Assembly (NCBI GenBank): GCA_025057735.1
Contig: JANWUU010000112.1
Coordinates: forward strand, 1-7,317
Source of the DNA: Burkholderiaceae bacterium
GTDB taxonomy: Bacteria; Pseudomonadota; Gammaproteobacteria; Burkholderiales; Burkholderiaceae
Direction of reading: 5' to 3'
DNA length: 7,317 nucleotides
The notes beneath the pieces were generated by a model. The model was not told where the DNA came from. It saw only the letters and a list, made by a program, of their open reading frames with translations, and ran no database searches. Positions 1 to 5,913 of this stretch are shown here, piece by piece (position 1 is the first letter of the stretch; every line of letters begins with the position of its first letter). The translations under genes were made by a program, and so were the position numbers.

Positions 1-690
1 CGCATGGCGCAGCCGGTAGTCGGTCAGGGTGCGCGCGGCCGGAAATGGGTGCGGACGGAAGCGCCGCTCGCGCGGACCGCCCTCGTAGATGTAGTCGCCG
101 ACGAACAGCACGAGCGCGGGGTCGTCGGCGCGCATCGCCCCGTACGCGCCGAAGTGACCGTATTCGTAGTGCTGGCAGGAGGCGAGCGCGAAGCGCAGCC
201 GCTGCGCGCGCACGGGGGCCGTACGCGTGCGGCCCACCCCACTGACCGCATCGCCGAGCAGGAAGCGGTAGTGGTACCAGCGCCCGGGGGCGAGCCCCAT
301 GAGCTCCACGTGCACGCTGTGGCCGAGCTCCGGTCGCGCGATGGCGGTACCCCGGCGCACGATCTTGCGGAACCGCTCGTCGGCCGCCACCTCCCAGCGC
401 ACCTCCCACGTCTGCGCCGCCTCCTCCAGGGTGCGGCGCGCCGCCAGGTACTCGGACAGCGGCAGATGCGACAAGCGCGCGAGCGCATGCGGCAGACCGG
501 GGGCCACCCGCGTCCACAGCACCACGCCGTCAGCGCCCGCTGGGCCACTGGCCACTCCGAGCGGGAACGGATGGTCGGCGAGCCGCGGCCGCGGCAGCGC
601 CGCGGCGGTCCGCCACGGCTGCGGCAACGCGGCGGCCAGCGCCAGCCGCAGCCAGCGGCGGCGCGCGGGCGAAAACGGAACATCGGGCAC
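1..690 (-). CDS. phoD: PhoD-family alkaline phosphatase, N-terminal part (3' end beyond the window)
   Basis: Secreted metal-dependent phosphomonoesterase/phosphodiesterase of the PhoD family, which releases phosphate from organic phosphoesters outside the cytoplasm. I translated the minus strand by hand from GTG at 690-688; the frame is open for 230 codons to the window edge. The N-terminus has a twin-arginine-like signal, ARRRWLRLALAAALP (residues 9-23), close to the RRxFLK consensus with W for F. The family N-terminal domain follows: FPLGVASG (42-49) and DGVVLWTRVAP (54-64). The catalytic domain then begins with SCQHYEYG (171-178), whose Cys is a known metal ligand in PhoD, and FVGDYIYEGG (196-205), whose Asp199 is a second ligand. 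LTDYRLRHA (222-230) is also typical. The remaining catalytic half lies outside. The only sensible start is GTG: no ATG occurs in frame before residue 131, and starting later would lose the Tat signal. There is no clear ribosome binding site. It is divergent from the ybhP-like gene. Confidence 0.9.
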   Translation of the reverse strand, partial: MPDVPFSPARRRWLRLALAAALPQPWRTAAALPRPRLADHPFPLGVASGPAGADGVVLWTRVAPGLPHALARLSHLPLSEYLAARRTLEEAAQTWEVRWEVAADERFRKIVRRGTAIARPELGHSVHVELMGLAPGRWYHYRFLLGDAVSGVGRTRTAPVRAQRLRFALASCQHYEYGHFGAYGAMRADDPALVLFVGDYIYEGGPRERRFRPHPFPAARTLTDYRLRHA

Positions 691-728
691 GGGCGTTATC
701 GTAAGGACATCGTCTTGCCCGTCTTGCC
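691..728. promoter_or_regulatory. Divergent intergenic region between phoD and ybhP, with overlapping -10-like sites
   Basis: Only 38 bases separate the two divergent starts. On the plus strand TATCGT (697-702) resembles a -10 box (4/6). Shifted by one base on the minus strand, TACGAT (703-698) also matches 4/6. If the minus-strand box is used, the phoD GTG would lie only 7 bases downstream, which implies a leaderless or nearly leaderless message and would fit its missing ribosome binding site. No convincing -35 hexamers were found, and they would have to lie inside the neighbouring genes. This is a weak, motif-level inference. Confidence 0.3.
711..728 (+). repeat. Perfect 9-bp tandem duplication directly before the ybhP start codon
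   Basis: CGTCTTGCC occurs twice back to back (711-719 and 720-728) and abuts the ATG at 729. The only Shine-Dalgarno-like sequence upstream, AAGGA at 703-707, is 21 bases from the ATG. With a single repeat copy it would be 12 bases away. The duplication may therefore weaken initiation. An in-frame TAA at 702-704 excludes an N-terminal extension. Confidence 0.7.
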
Positions 729-1538
729 ATGCAGCTGCGTGTCGCGACCTACAACATCCACAAAGGCGTGACCGGCATCCGCCGGCGGCCGCGCATCCAC
801 GACATCCGCCTGGCCCTGCACACGATCGACGCCGACATCGTGTTCCTGCAGGAGGTGCAGGACCGCAACGAGCGGCTGGCGCGCCACGCCCACTATCCGG
901 ACGCCACCCAACTCGAGTACCTGGCCACGATCGGCTACGAGCACCGCGCCTACGGGATGAATGCGGTCTACCCGCACGGCCACCATGGCAACGCGATCCT
1001 GTCGCGGCATCCGATCCGGCATTTCACCAACCACGACATCTCCGACCATGCGCTGGAGAAGCGCGGCCTGCTGCACGCGGTATCGCGCTTCGGCCGTGGC
1101 CGCGGCCGCGACGTGCACCTGATCTGCGTGCACTTCGGCCTGATCAAGCGCAGCCGCGTGCGGCAGGCCGGGTTCCTGATCGATTTCGTACGCAGCGAGA
1201 TCCCGCCGCGCGCGCCGGTGATCATCGCCGGCGATTTCAACGACTGGCAGAAGCGCGTCGACGCCCTGCTGCGGGAGGAACTCGGCGTGCAGGAGGTGAC
1301 CAGCTGCGCGCCGCCGCCACTGCAGCGGACGGTGCTCGACCGGCTGCTGCCCTGGCGCGATGGCAGCGATGCGCGGCCGGCGGTGGCGCGCACCTTTCCG
1401 AGCTTCGCGCCCTGGCTGACGCTGGACCGCATCTACGTGCGCGGCTTTTCGGTGCTGGAGGTGCAGGTGCCGCGCGGGCTGACGTGGGCGCGCCGCTCGG
1501 ATCACGCCCCGCTGATTGCGCAGCTCGAGCTGCGATGA
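729..1538 (+). CDS. ybhP: Endonuclease/exonuclease/phosphatase (EEP) family protein, YbhP-like
   Basis: Metal-dependent phosphoesterase of the DNase I/EEP fold, 269 residues, a single domain with no signal peptide or membrane segment. The family motifs appear in order: TYNIHKG (7-13, metal-site Asn9), FLQEVQ (39-44, catalytic metal ligand Glu42), GNAILSR (87-93), VHFGL (134-138, His135), AGDFNDW (167-173, Asp169 and Asn171), LDRIYVRG (232-239) and the terminal SDHAPL (257-262, catalytic Asp-His pair). The full active site is therefore intact. The substrate of YbhP is not well established. The fold serves DNA repair nucleases, sphingomyelinases and inositol phosphatases alike. Its stop overlaps the start of the cardiolipin synthase gene by 4 bases, the same neighbour as in Escherichia coli (ybhP next to clsB/ybhO), which favours a phospholipid-related role. 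Start: ATG 729, with an in-frame TAA 24 bases upstream and no alternative start between. Confidence 0.9.
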   Translation: MQLRVATYNIHKGVTGIRRRPRIHDIRLALHTIDADIVFLQEVQDRNERLARHAHYPDATQLEYLATIGYEHRAYGMNAVYPHGHHGNAILSRHPIRHFTNHDISDHALEKRGLLHAVSRFGRGRGRDVHLICVHFGLIKRSRVRQAGFLIDFVRSEIPPRAPVIIAGDFNDWQKRVDALLREELGVQEVTSCAPPPLQRTVLDRLLPWRDGSDARPAVARTFPSFAPWLTLDRIYVRGFSVLEVQVPRGLTWARRSDHAPLIAQLELR

Positions 1539-2770
1539 AGTCACGGCTGCTCGAGCAGCATGCCCCCGCGCGCGCCGCCCTGCGCCCGGCCTTCGCACGG
1601 CGGCCGGTCGTGTATGCGGGCAACCGGGTCGAGCTGCTGGTCAACGGCGAGCAGTATTTCCCGCGCCTGCTGGAAGCGATCGCCGAGGCGCGCGCCTCGG
1701 TGCATCTGGAGACATACATCTTCGCCGACGACGCCACCGGCCACCGTTTCGCCGAAGCCTTGGGGCAGGCGGCGGCACGGGGCGTGCAGGTGCGGGTGCT
1801 GATCGACGGCTTCGGCGGCGGCGAGTACGCGCGCCGGCTGGTGCGCGAGCTCGGCGCCTGCGGCGCGCAGGTGCGCATCTACCGTCCGGAGCGCTGGTGG
1901 CGGCTCGAGCGCAAACTGCTGCGCCGGCTGCACCGCAAGCTGGCGGTGGTCGACGACCGGCTGGCCTTCGTCGGCGGCATCAACATCATCGACGACCTTC
2001 CGCACGAGGCCGACGGCCGCCTCGGCCCCCGCTTCGACTTCGCCGTCGCACTGCAAGGGCCGATCGTGGCCGAGGTGGCGCTGGCCGGCCGGCGGCTGTG
2101 GTGGACGCTGTCGGCCATCGATCCGCGCACGCGCGCCGAGCCCCTGCCCTCGCCGGCGCGGCTGCCGAAGCCGGCCGCCTTCCCCGGCGGCGTGGCGGCG
2201 GCGCTGCTGTTGCGCGACAACCTGCGCCACCGGCGCACGATCGAGCGGGCCTACCTGCAGGCCATCGCGGCCGCCCGGCGCGAGATCCTAATCGCCAACG
2301 CCTACTTCATCCCGGGGCGGCGTTTCCGCGCCGCGCTACGCGCCGCCGCCGCGCGCGGCGTGCGGGTGCGTCTGCTACTGCAGGGACGCGCCGAATACGC
2401 GATCCAGCACTATGGCCAGCAGGCCCTATACGGGCAGTTGCTGGCCGCCGGTGTGGAGATCCACGAATACCTGCCGAGCTATCTGCACGCCAAGGTGGCG
2501 GTGATCGACGACCACTGGGCCACGGTCGGCTCCAGCAACATCGATCCCTACTCCCTGCTGCTGGCGCGCGAGGCCAACGTGGTGATCTACGACAGGCGCT
2601 TCGCCACGGCGCTCAAGGGGGTGCTGGAGCGCGCGCTGGCCGAAGACGCACGCCGCCTCGACCCGCGCGACTTCCGCCAGCGGCGCTGGTGGTGGCGTCT
2701 GGCCAACTGGTGCGCGTACGCGCTGCTGCGCGCCGCCACCGTGTGGCTGGCGCGCGGGCGCGATTACTGA
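1535..2770 (+). CDS. clsB: Cardiolipin synthase B (phospholipase D superfamily)
   Basis: A 411-residue phosphatidyltransferase that forms cardiolipin from phosphatidylglycerol or related phospholipids at the inner face of the cytoplasmic membrane. Two PLD domains each carry a complete HxKx4D catalytic motif: His133/Lys135/Asp140 in HRKLAVVD and His318/Lys320/Asp325 in HAKVAVID. They are followed by the usual FVGGINI (145-151) and VGSSNIDP (331-338). YIFADD (61-66) and IANAYFIPG (263-271) are also family-typical. There is no N-terminal transmembrane pair, which separates it from ClsA. The C-terminus is Trp/Arg-rich and amphipathic (RRWWWRLANW, 393-402, then a hydrophobic run), a probable membrane contact. 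The size matches ClsB (about 410 residues). Start: ATG 1535 overlaps the upstream TGA as ATGA, so translational coupling is likely. The frame is also open far upstream through ybhP, but that stretch is a GC-rich shadow. An intrinsic terminator follows at 2864. Confidence 0.93.
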   Translation: MKSRLLEQHAPARAALRPAFARRPVVYAGNRVELLVNGEQYFPRLLEAIAEARASVHLETYIFADDATGHRFAEALGQAAARGVQVRVLIDGFGGGEYARRLVRELGACGAQVRIYRPERWWRLERKLLRRLHRKLAVVDDRLAFVGGINIIDDLPHEADGRLGPRFDFAVALQGPIVAEVALAGRRLWWTLSAIDPRTRAEPLPSPARLPKPAAFPGGVAAALLLRDNLRHRRTIERAYLQAIAAARREILIANAYFIPGRRFRAALRAAAARGVRVRLLLQGRAEYAIQHYGQQALYGQLLAAGVEIHEYLPSYLHAKVAVIDDHWATVGSSNIDPYSLLLAREANVVIYDRRFATALKGVLERALAEDARRLDPRDFRQRRWWWRLANWCAYALLRAATVWLARGRDY

Positions 2771-2782
2771 CGGTGCGCCGCG

Positions 2783-2843
2783 GGCCACTAGGGGCTCAAC
2801 ATCTCGGCCGATTTTGGCCCTGCCATCCAACATCTAGTAGGCC
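2783..2843 (+). repeat. Imperfect inverted repeat in the clsB 3' region
   Basis: GGCCACTAG (2783-2791) pairs with CTAGTAGGCC (2834-2843) apart from one bulged A. Inside lie two copies of CAACATCT (2797-2804 and 2828-2835) and a possible inner stem in which the GGGC at 2792-2795 pairs with the GCCC at 2817-2820. The element lies between the clsB stop and its terminator, so it would be in the 3' untranslated region. No function is recognised. Confidence 0.45.
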
Positions 2844-2863
2844 AGCCGGAGCTCGCCGCGTGA

Positions 2864-2889
2864 CCGGCGCAGACCGCGCCGGCGTTTTT
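2864..2889 (+). terminator. Intrinsic terminator of the ybhP-clsB operon
   Basis: Perfect 7-bp stem CCGGCGC (2864-2870) / GCGCCGG (2876-2882) with a 5-base loop, followed after two bases by TTTTT (2885-2889). It sits 94 bases after the clsB stop and is correctly oriented for it. Confidence 0.75.
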
Positions 2890-2945
2890 CTCCTCTGAAA
2901 AAGGCCGCCGCGCCACCCGCGTGGCAGACGTTTTCCCTCTGAAAA
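2885..2945. repeat. Pair of similar small T/A-stem hairpins between clsB and the SWIB gene
   Basis: TTTTTC-TCCTCT-GAAAAA (2885-2902) and TTTTC-CCTCT-GAAAA (2931-2945) are near copies of the same small palindrome with pyrimidine loops, 28 bases apart. Between them is another short hairpin, GCCAC-CCGC-GTGGC (2912-2925). The first copy shares its T-run with the terminator. They could act as a protein-binding operator upstream of the SWIB promoter, but no known regulator site is recognised. Confidence 0.4.
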
Positions 2946-2948
2946 TGC

Positions 2949-2978
2949 TTGCTTTGCGCTTCGTTTCGCTCGTAGTAT
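2949..2978 (+). promoter_or_regulatory. Candidate sigma-70-type promoter for the SWIB gene
   Basis: TTGCTT (2949-2954), an 18-base spacer, then TAGTAT (2973-2978), matching the consensus hexamers at 3/6 and 4/6. This is a locally AT-richer patch in an otherwise GC-rich region, downstream of a terminator, so a new transcript is expected to start about here. It would leave an untranslated leader of roughly 80 bases. Confidence 0.4.
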
Positions 2979-3054
2979 CCGCGTCACGCAACGAGAGCGC
3001 TCTTCCGCGGTGTCACGATGAGAACGCTGTCGCTGTGGATCCCGCAACTTTTCT

Positions 3055-3058
3055 GGAG
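3055..3058 (+). promoter_or_regulatory. Ribosome binding site that decides the SWIB gene start
   Basis: GGAG lies 6 bases before ATG 3065. The in-frame ATG at 3059 directly abuts the GGAG, with no spacer, so initiation there is unlikely. This supports a protein starting MATKKGKK rather than MSMATKKG. Confidence 0.65.
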
Positions 3059-3064
3059 ATGAGC

Positions 3065-3448
3065 ATGGCAACGAAGAAGGGAAAGAAAGCGGCCAAGAAA
3101 GCCCCGGCCAAGAAGGCGGCGAAGAAAGCGGCCAAGAAGGTCGCGAAGAAGGCCGCGCCGAAGAAGGCGGCGAAAAAGAAATCCGCCCGCAAGCCGAACC
3201 CGGCCTTCATGGCGCCGCATCAGCCGACCGGCCCGCTGGCGGCGATCGTGGGCGACAAGCCGATGCCGCGCACCGAAATCACGAAGCGGCTGTGGGACTA
3301 CATCAAGAAGAACAAGCTGCAGGACGCCGTGCAGCGGCGCATGATCAATGCTGACGAGAAGCTGCGCGCCCTCCTCGGCAAGGCCAAGGCCGACATGTTC
3401 GAGCTGACCAGAACGGCCAACAAGTTCATCAAGAAGCTGGCGGCCTGA
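3065..3448 (+). CDS. SWIB/MDM2 domain protein with histone H1-like Lys/Ala tail
   Basis: A small basic protein of 127 residues with two parts. Residues 1-44 are a tail built almost only of Lys and Ala in KKAAKKA/KKAPAKK units, resembling the C-terminal tail of eukaryotic histone H1 and bacterial H1-like proteins such as AlgP and Hc1. Residues 45-127 form a SWIB domain, recognisable from MPRTEITKRLWDYIKKNKLQ (67-86), the following INADEKLRALLG (94-105), and a C-terminal helix ending FIKKLAA. SWIB domains in eukaryotes belong to chromatin remodelling complexes. Bacterial versions are found in chlamydiae and many proteobacteria, and their role is poorly known. DNA binding by the tail and nucleoid or topology-related function are inferences. 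The gene stands alone, with its own candidate promoter and terminator, and converges on the PRPP synthetase gene. The tail DNA is a run of AAG/GCC-type codons, prone to slippage, so tail length may vary between strains. Confidence 0.9.
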   Translation: MATKKGKKAAKKAPAKKAAKKAAKKVAKKAAPKKAAKKKSARKPNPAFMAPHQPTGPLAAIVGDKPMPRTEITKRLWDYIKKNKLQDAVQRRMINADEKLRALLGKAKADMFELTRTANKFIKKLAA

Positions 3449-3456
3449 AGCGCCCC

Positions 3457-3489
3457 CGGCCCGTCGTGCTTGGCCCGGCGGGCCGTTTT
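3457..3489 (+). terminator. Intrinsic terminator of the SWIB gene, in the convergent gap
   Basis: CGGCCCG (3457-3463) pairs perfectly with CGGGCCG (3479-3485), followed by TTTT (3486-3489). A compact alternative, GGCCC-GGC-GGGCC (3472-3484), gives the same T-run. It starts 9 bases after the SWIB stop and ends 6 bases before the end of the opposing gene. In the opposite direction there is no T-run, so it should mainly stop rightward transcription. Confidence 0.6.
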
Positions 3490-3494
3490 CCTCC

Positions 3495-4361
3495 TCAAGC
3501 CGCGAGCGCCCGCGCCAGCAGCGGCAACACCGTGATCGCGTTAGTCGGATGAGGCACCGTGTCGGCGCTCCAGATCTCCTCGACACCCGCCTGCCGTAAC
3601 GCCGCCAGCGCCCCATCGACGAACAGCCCGTGCGTGACCGCGACGTACACGCGCGCCGCGCCGGCCTCGTAGACCGCGCGCGCGGCCTGTGCCAGCGTGC
3701 TGCCCGTGCTGGCCACGTCATCCAGTAGCACCACCTCGCGCCCTCGCAGCGCCAGCGCCGGCAATGCGATCCGCACGTCGCGGTCGCCATGCCGCTGCTT
3801 GGTGGCGACGCCCCAGGCGAAGCCGCCGGCCGCGGCCGCCTGCTCGACCCACTGCGCCGACTCCGCGTCCGGCCCCAGCAGCAGCGCCCCCGGCACCCGC
3901 TGCCGCAAGAAGGCGCCGATCGCCGGTGCGGCCGATAAGGAAACGGCCTCCGGCAGGGGGATCGCGGCGCGCAGATCGTCGATGCGGTGCAGATGCGGGT
4001 CTACCGTGATCACGCGGTCGAACAGCGTGGCGAGAAAGGCGCCGACGATGCGCTGGCTGACCGCCTCGCCCGGCGCGAACGCCATGTCCTGCCGCATGTA
4101 GGCGAGGTAAGGCGCCACCAGCGTCAGGTGTGCCGCCCCCAGCTCGCGCGCCGCGCGCGAGGCAAGCAGCAGCTCGACCAGTTTCTCGTTCGGCTGCGCC
4201 AGCGAGCGCAGCAGCACCACCCGGGGTGGCAGCGCCGGCGGCAACGTCAGCTTGATTTCCCCGTCGGGGAAACGGTGCCGCGCGATGCACACCGGGGCCA
4301 AGCGCGCGGCCTGGCCCAGCCGCTGTGCGGCATCCCATTCATCGTCGAAAGCAAGCAGCAT
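3495..4361 (-). CDS. prs: Short ribose-phosphate diphosphokinase (PRPP synthetase) homologue
   Basis: Predicted to transfer pyrophosphate from ATP to ribose 5-phosphate, making PRPP in the cytoplasm. The 288 residues show the family landmarks: RFPDGEIK (30-37), PNEKLVELLL (57-66), PYLAYMRQDMAF (84-95), VDPHLHR (120-126, metal-site His), the flexible-loop catalytic pair KQR (Lys188, Arg190) and the PRPP-binding loop LLDDVASTGSTL (212-223). It is shorter than the housekeeping enzyme (about 315). PYLAYMRQD, DPHLHR and DDVASTG are closer to archaeal-like class III enzymes than to the bacterial PYFGYARQD and DDMIDTG forms, so it is probably a second, specialised copy. Start: ATG 4361, with AGGAG 14 bases upstream, a rather long gap. 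It is the last gene of a leftward operon after the phosphorylase gene, 109 bases downstream of that stop. Its substrate may differ from ribose 5-phosphate. Confidence 0.88.
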   Translation of the reverse strand: MLLAFDDEWDAAQRLGQAARLAPVCIARHRFPDGEIKLTLPPALPPRVVLLRSLAQPNEKLVELLLASRAARELGAAHLTLVAPYLAYMRQDMAFAPGEAVSQRIVGAFLATLFDRVITVDPHLHRIDDLRAAIPLPEAVSLSAAPAIGAFLRQRVPGALLLGPDAESAQWVEQAAAAGGFAWGVATKQRHGDRDVRIALPALALRGREVVLLDDVASTGSTLAQAARAVYEAGAARVYVAVTHGLFVDGALAALRQAGVEEIWSADTVPHPTNAITVLPLLARALAA

Positions 4362-4452
4362 GGCGCGTGCCCGGGCTCCTGCGTTCAGTGGCGCAGTGTG
4401 GCGGCCGCCGTCCCGACGGCACAGCCCGCCGCCGCGTCCGCCGCGCCAACAC

Positions 4453-4483
4453 CGCCTGAAACTCCCCCGCCTAGAACTCCCCC
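4453..4483 (-). repeat. 15-bp tandem repeat spanning the phosphorylase stop codon
   Basis: On the plus strand, CGCCTGAAACTCCCCC (4453-4468) and CGCCTAGAACTCCCCC (4468-4483) are tandem copies with period 15 and two mismatches. Read on the coding strand, one copy encodes GEF followed by TAG, and the next, beyond the stop, reads GEFQA in the same frame. The rest of the 109-base gap to the PRPP synthetase gene holds only a GCCGTC-CC-GACGGC palindrome (4407-4420) without a T-run. I see no gene or terminator there. Confidence 0.55.
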
Positions 4484-5913
4484 ACCGCCGGCGGCAGGTC
4501 TTCCATCGGCCCGATGGTAAAGCCACTGGCGCGGGAAGCGACGTCCAGTGCGAATTGCAATTCGGCCAGACTGCCGGCGTAGATGCGATAGAGCGCCTCA
4601 CCGCGCGCCACGGGCTCGCCCAGCTTGCGCAGCAGGTCAACACCAGCGGTCGGCGTCTGCGGCGCGCCCGCCAGCCGCGCGATGCGCGCCAGCCGCTCGC
4701 AGTCGATGCCGGTGACGACGCCGTCGGCGTGCGCGCAGACGGTGTGCTGCAGCAGCGCCACCGGCGGCGCGCGCCAGTCAAACGGGCGCCGTCCCTGCGC
4801 ATCGATAATGGCCTGCATCTTGGCCAGCGCGCGCCCGGACTGCAGGATCTGCGCCGCCAGCCCATAGCCCGCGCCGCCGGGCACCGCCGGGTCGAACTCC
4901 AGCACGCGGCCAGCCAGCCGCAGCGCCTTCTCGCGCAGATCCGCCGGCGCGCGCGGATCCCCATGCAGCACTTGCATCACGTCGCGCGCCTCCAGCGCCG
5001 GGCCGATGCCGCGGCCCACCGGCTGGCGGCCATCGGTGATCACCGCTTCCAGCGTCAGCCCCAGGTGCCGCGCGACGTACTCGAACAGCTTCCTCAGCCG
5101 CAGCGCCGAGGGCATGTCGCGCACCTTGGCCGTGGGCCCGAGCGGGATGTCCAGCAGCAGGTGCGAGGAGCCGGCTGCGATCTTCTTGCTCAAAATGGAG
5201 GCCACTATCTGCGCCGGTGCGTCGAGCGACAGCGGGCGCGACACCGAGATCAGTACGTCGTCGGCCGGCGACAGCGCCGCGCGGCCGCCCCAGGCGAGGC
5301 AGCCGCGCTGCGCGCGCACGACCTCGGCCATGCGCTCGAACGGCAGTTCCACCGCCGCCAGACAGGCCATCGTGTCGGCGGTGCCCGCCGGCGAGGTGAT
5401 GGCGCGGCTGGAGGTCTTGGGCATCAGCATGCCGGCGCGCTCGGCGTGCACGGCCACGATCGGCACCACCAGCATCGAGGTGCGGTTGCCCGGAATGCCG
5501 CCGATGCAGTGCTTGTCCACGACCAGCGCCGCCGGATCGAGCGCGCGCCAGTCGAAGCGGCGTCCGGCCGCCGCCATCGCCGCGGTCAAATGCAGCACCT
5601 CGTCGCGGTCCAGTTCGACCTGGTGGGTGGCGACGACGAACGCGGCCAGCTCGACCTTCGAATAGCGGTGCGCGGCGATGTCGCGCACGATGGCGACGAT
5701 CTCCTCGCGCGACAGGCGGTGGCCGGCGATCTTGCGCTTGAGCGCCGCCAGCGACGCCGGCGGCTCGGCGTGCGCCACCGTGAGCGCATCGCCCTCGGCC
5801 ACGCCGAGCTGCGCGAACGCCTCCTCGGACAGACCCAGCTCGCATGCGCCCAGCAGGCGTGCGTCATCCACCACGTTGAGCACCGCCAGGATCTCGCGCG
5901 CGCCGGCGCGCAC
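4471..5913 (-). CDS. Type-2 thymidine/AMP phosphorylase family protein, main body downstream of an in-frame TAG
   Basis: Member of the nucleoside phosphorylase family II, in the subgroup that includes archaeal AMP phosphorylase (AMP + Pi to adenine + ribose 1,5-bisphosphate) and bacterial proteins named putative thymidine phosphorylase. The 480 residues contain the phosphate/substrate motifs [14 protein letters not shown] (123-136), the family signature [16 protein letters not shown] (155-170), the [15 protein letters not shown] segment (249-263), [19 protein letters not shown] (282-300) and a C-terminal barrel-sandwich region ending PPAVGEF. The NRTS variant and the SPAGTAD form resemble the AMP phosphorylase branch more than E. 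coli DeoA. The reading frame continues upstream past the TAG at 5916-5914 into family-like sequence, so the intact gene would start near 6057. As it stands, translation could begin at GTG 5913 directly after the stop, with AAGG 5 bases before that GTG. That product lacks about 48 N-terminal residues of a domain needed for oligomer assembly in the archaeal enzyme. Activity is uncertain. Confidence 0.85.
   Translation of the reverse strand: MRAGAREILAVLNVVDDARLLGACELGLSEEAFAQLGVAEGDALTVAHAEPPASLAALKRKIAGHRLSREEIVAIVRDIAAHRYSKVELAAFVVATHQVELDRDEVLHLTAAMAAAGRRFDWRALDPAALVVDKHCIGGIPGNRTSMLVVPIVAVHAERAGMLMPKTSSRAITSPAGTADTMACLAAVELPFERMAEVVRAQRGCLAWGGRAALSPADDVLISVSRPLSLDAPAQIVASILSKKIAAGSSHLLLDIPLGPTAKVRDMPSALRLRKLFEYVARHLGLTLEAVITDGRQPVGRGIGPALEARDVMQVLHGDPRAPADLREKALRLAGRVLEFDPAVPGGAGYGLAAQILQSGRALAKMQAIIDAQGRRPFDWRAPPVALLQHTVCAHADGVVTGIDCERLARIARLAGAPQTPTAGVDLLRKLGEPVARGEALYRIYAGSLAELQFALDVASRASGFTIGPMEDLPPAVGEF

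Noticed and set aside
24..683. Minus-strand 219-codon frame starting MFRFRPR
   Set aside because: Arg/Ser/Cys-rich shadow of phoD. The phoD frame, starting at GTG 690, carries the family motifs.
299..1534. Upstream extension of the clsB frame, giving an 823-residue open frame
   Set aside because: The stretch before 1535 is the +1 shadow of ybhP and the antisense of phoD, rich in Arg/Ala/Pro/Ser without motifs. ybhP is clearly real in another frame.
696..1598. Minus-strand 300-codon frame opposite ybhP
   Set aside because: Antisense shadow with no recognisable domain. The plus strand has a full set of EEP motifs.
1541..2230. Minus-strand 229-codon frame opposite clsB
   Set aside because: His/Gln/Arg-rich antisense shadow typical of GC-rich DNA; no motif.
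3071..3185. Repetitive AAG/GCG DNA as a CRISPR-like or microsatellite array
   Set aside because: It is explained by the coding of a Lys/Ala tail; there are no spacers or repeat units of regular length.
4362..4470. Possible terminator or small gene between the phosphorylase and PRPP synthetase genes
   Set aside because: The GCCGTC-CC-GACGGC palindrome has a 2-base loop and no T-run, and no start with a ribosome binding site and plausible product was found.
4471..4473. TAG as a recoded sense codon at both the internal site and the gene end
   Set aside because: The C-terminus ending ...GEF at the terminal TAG looks like a natural family end. Reading through would give an Arg-rich tail running into the PRPP synthetase start, so general TAG recoding is not supported.
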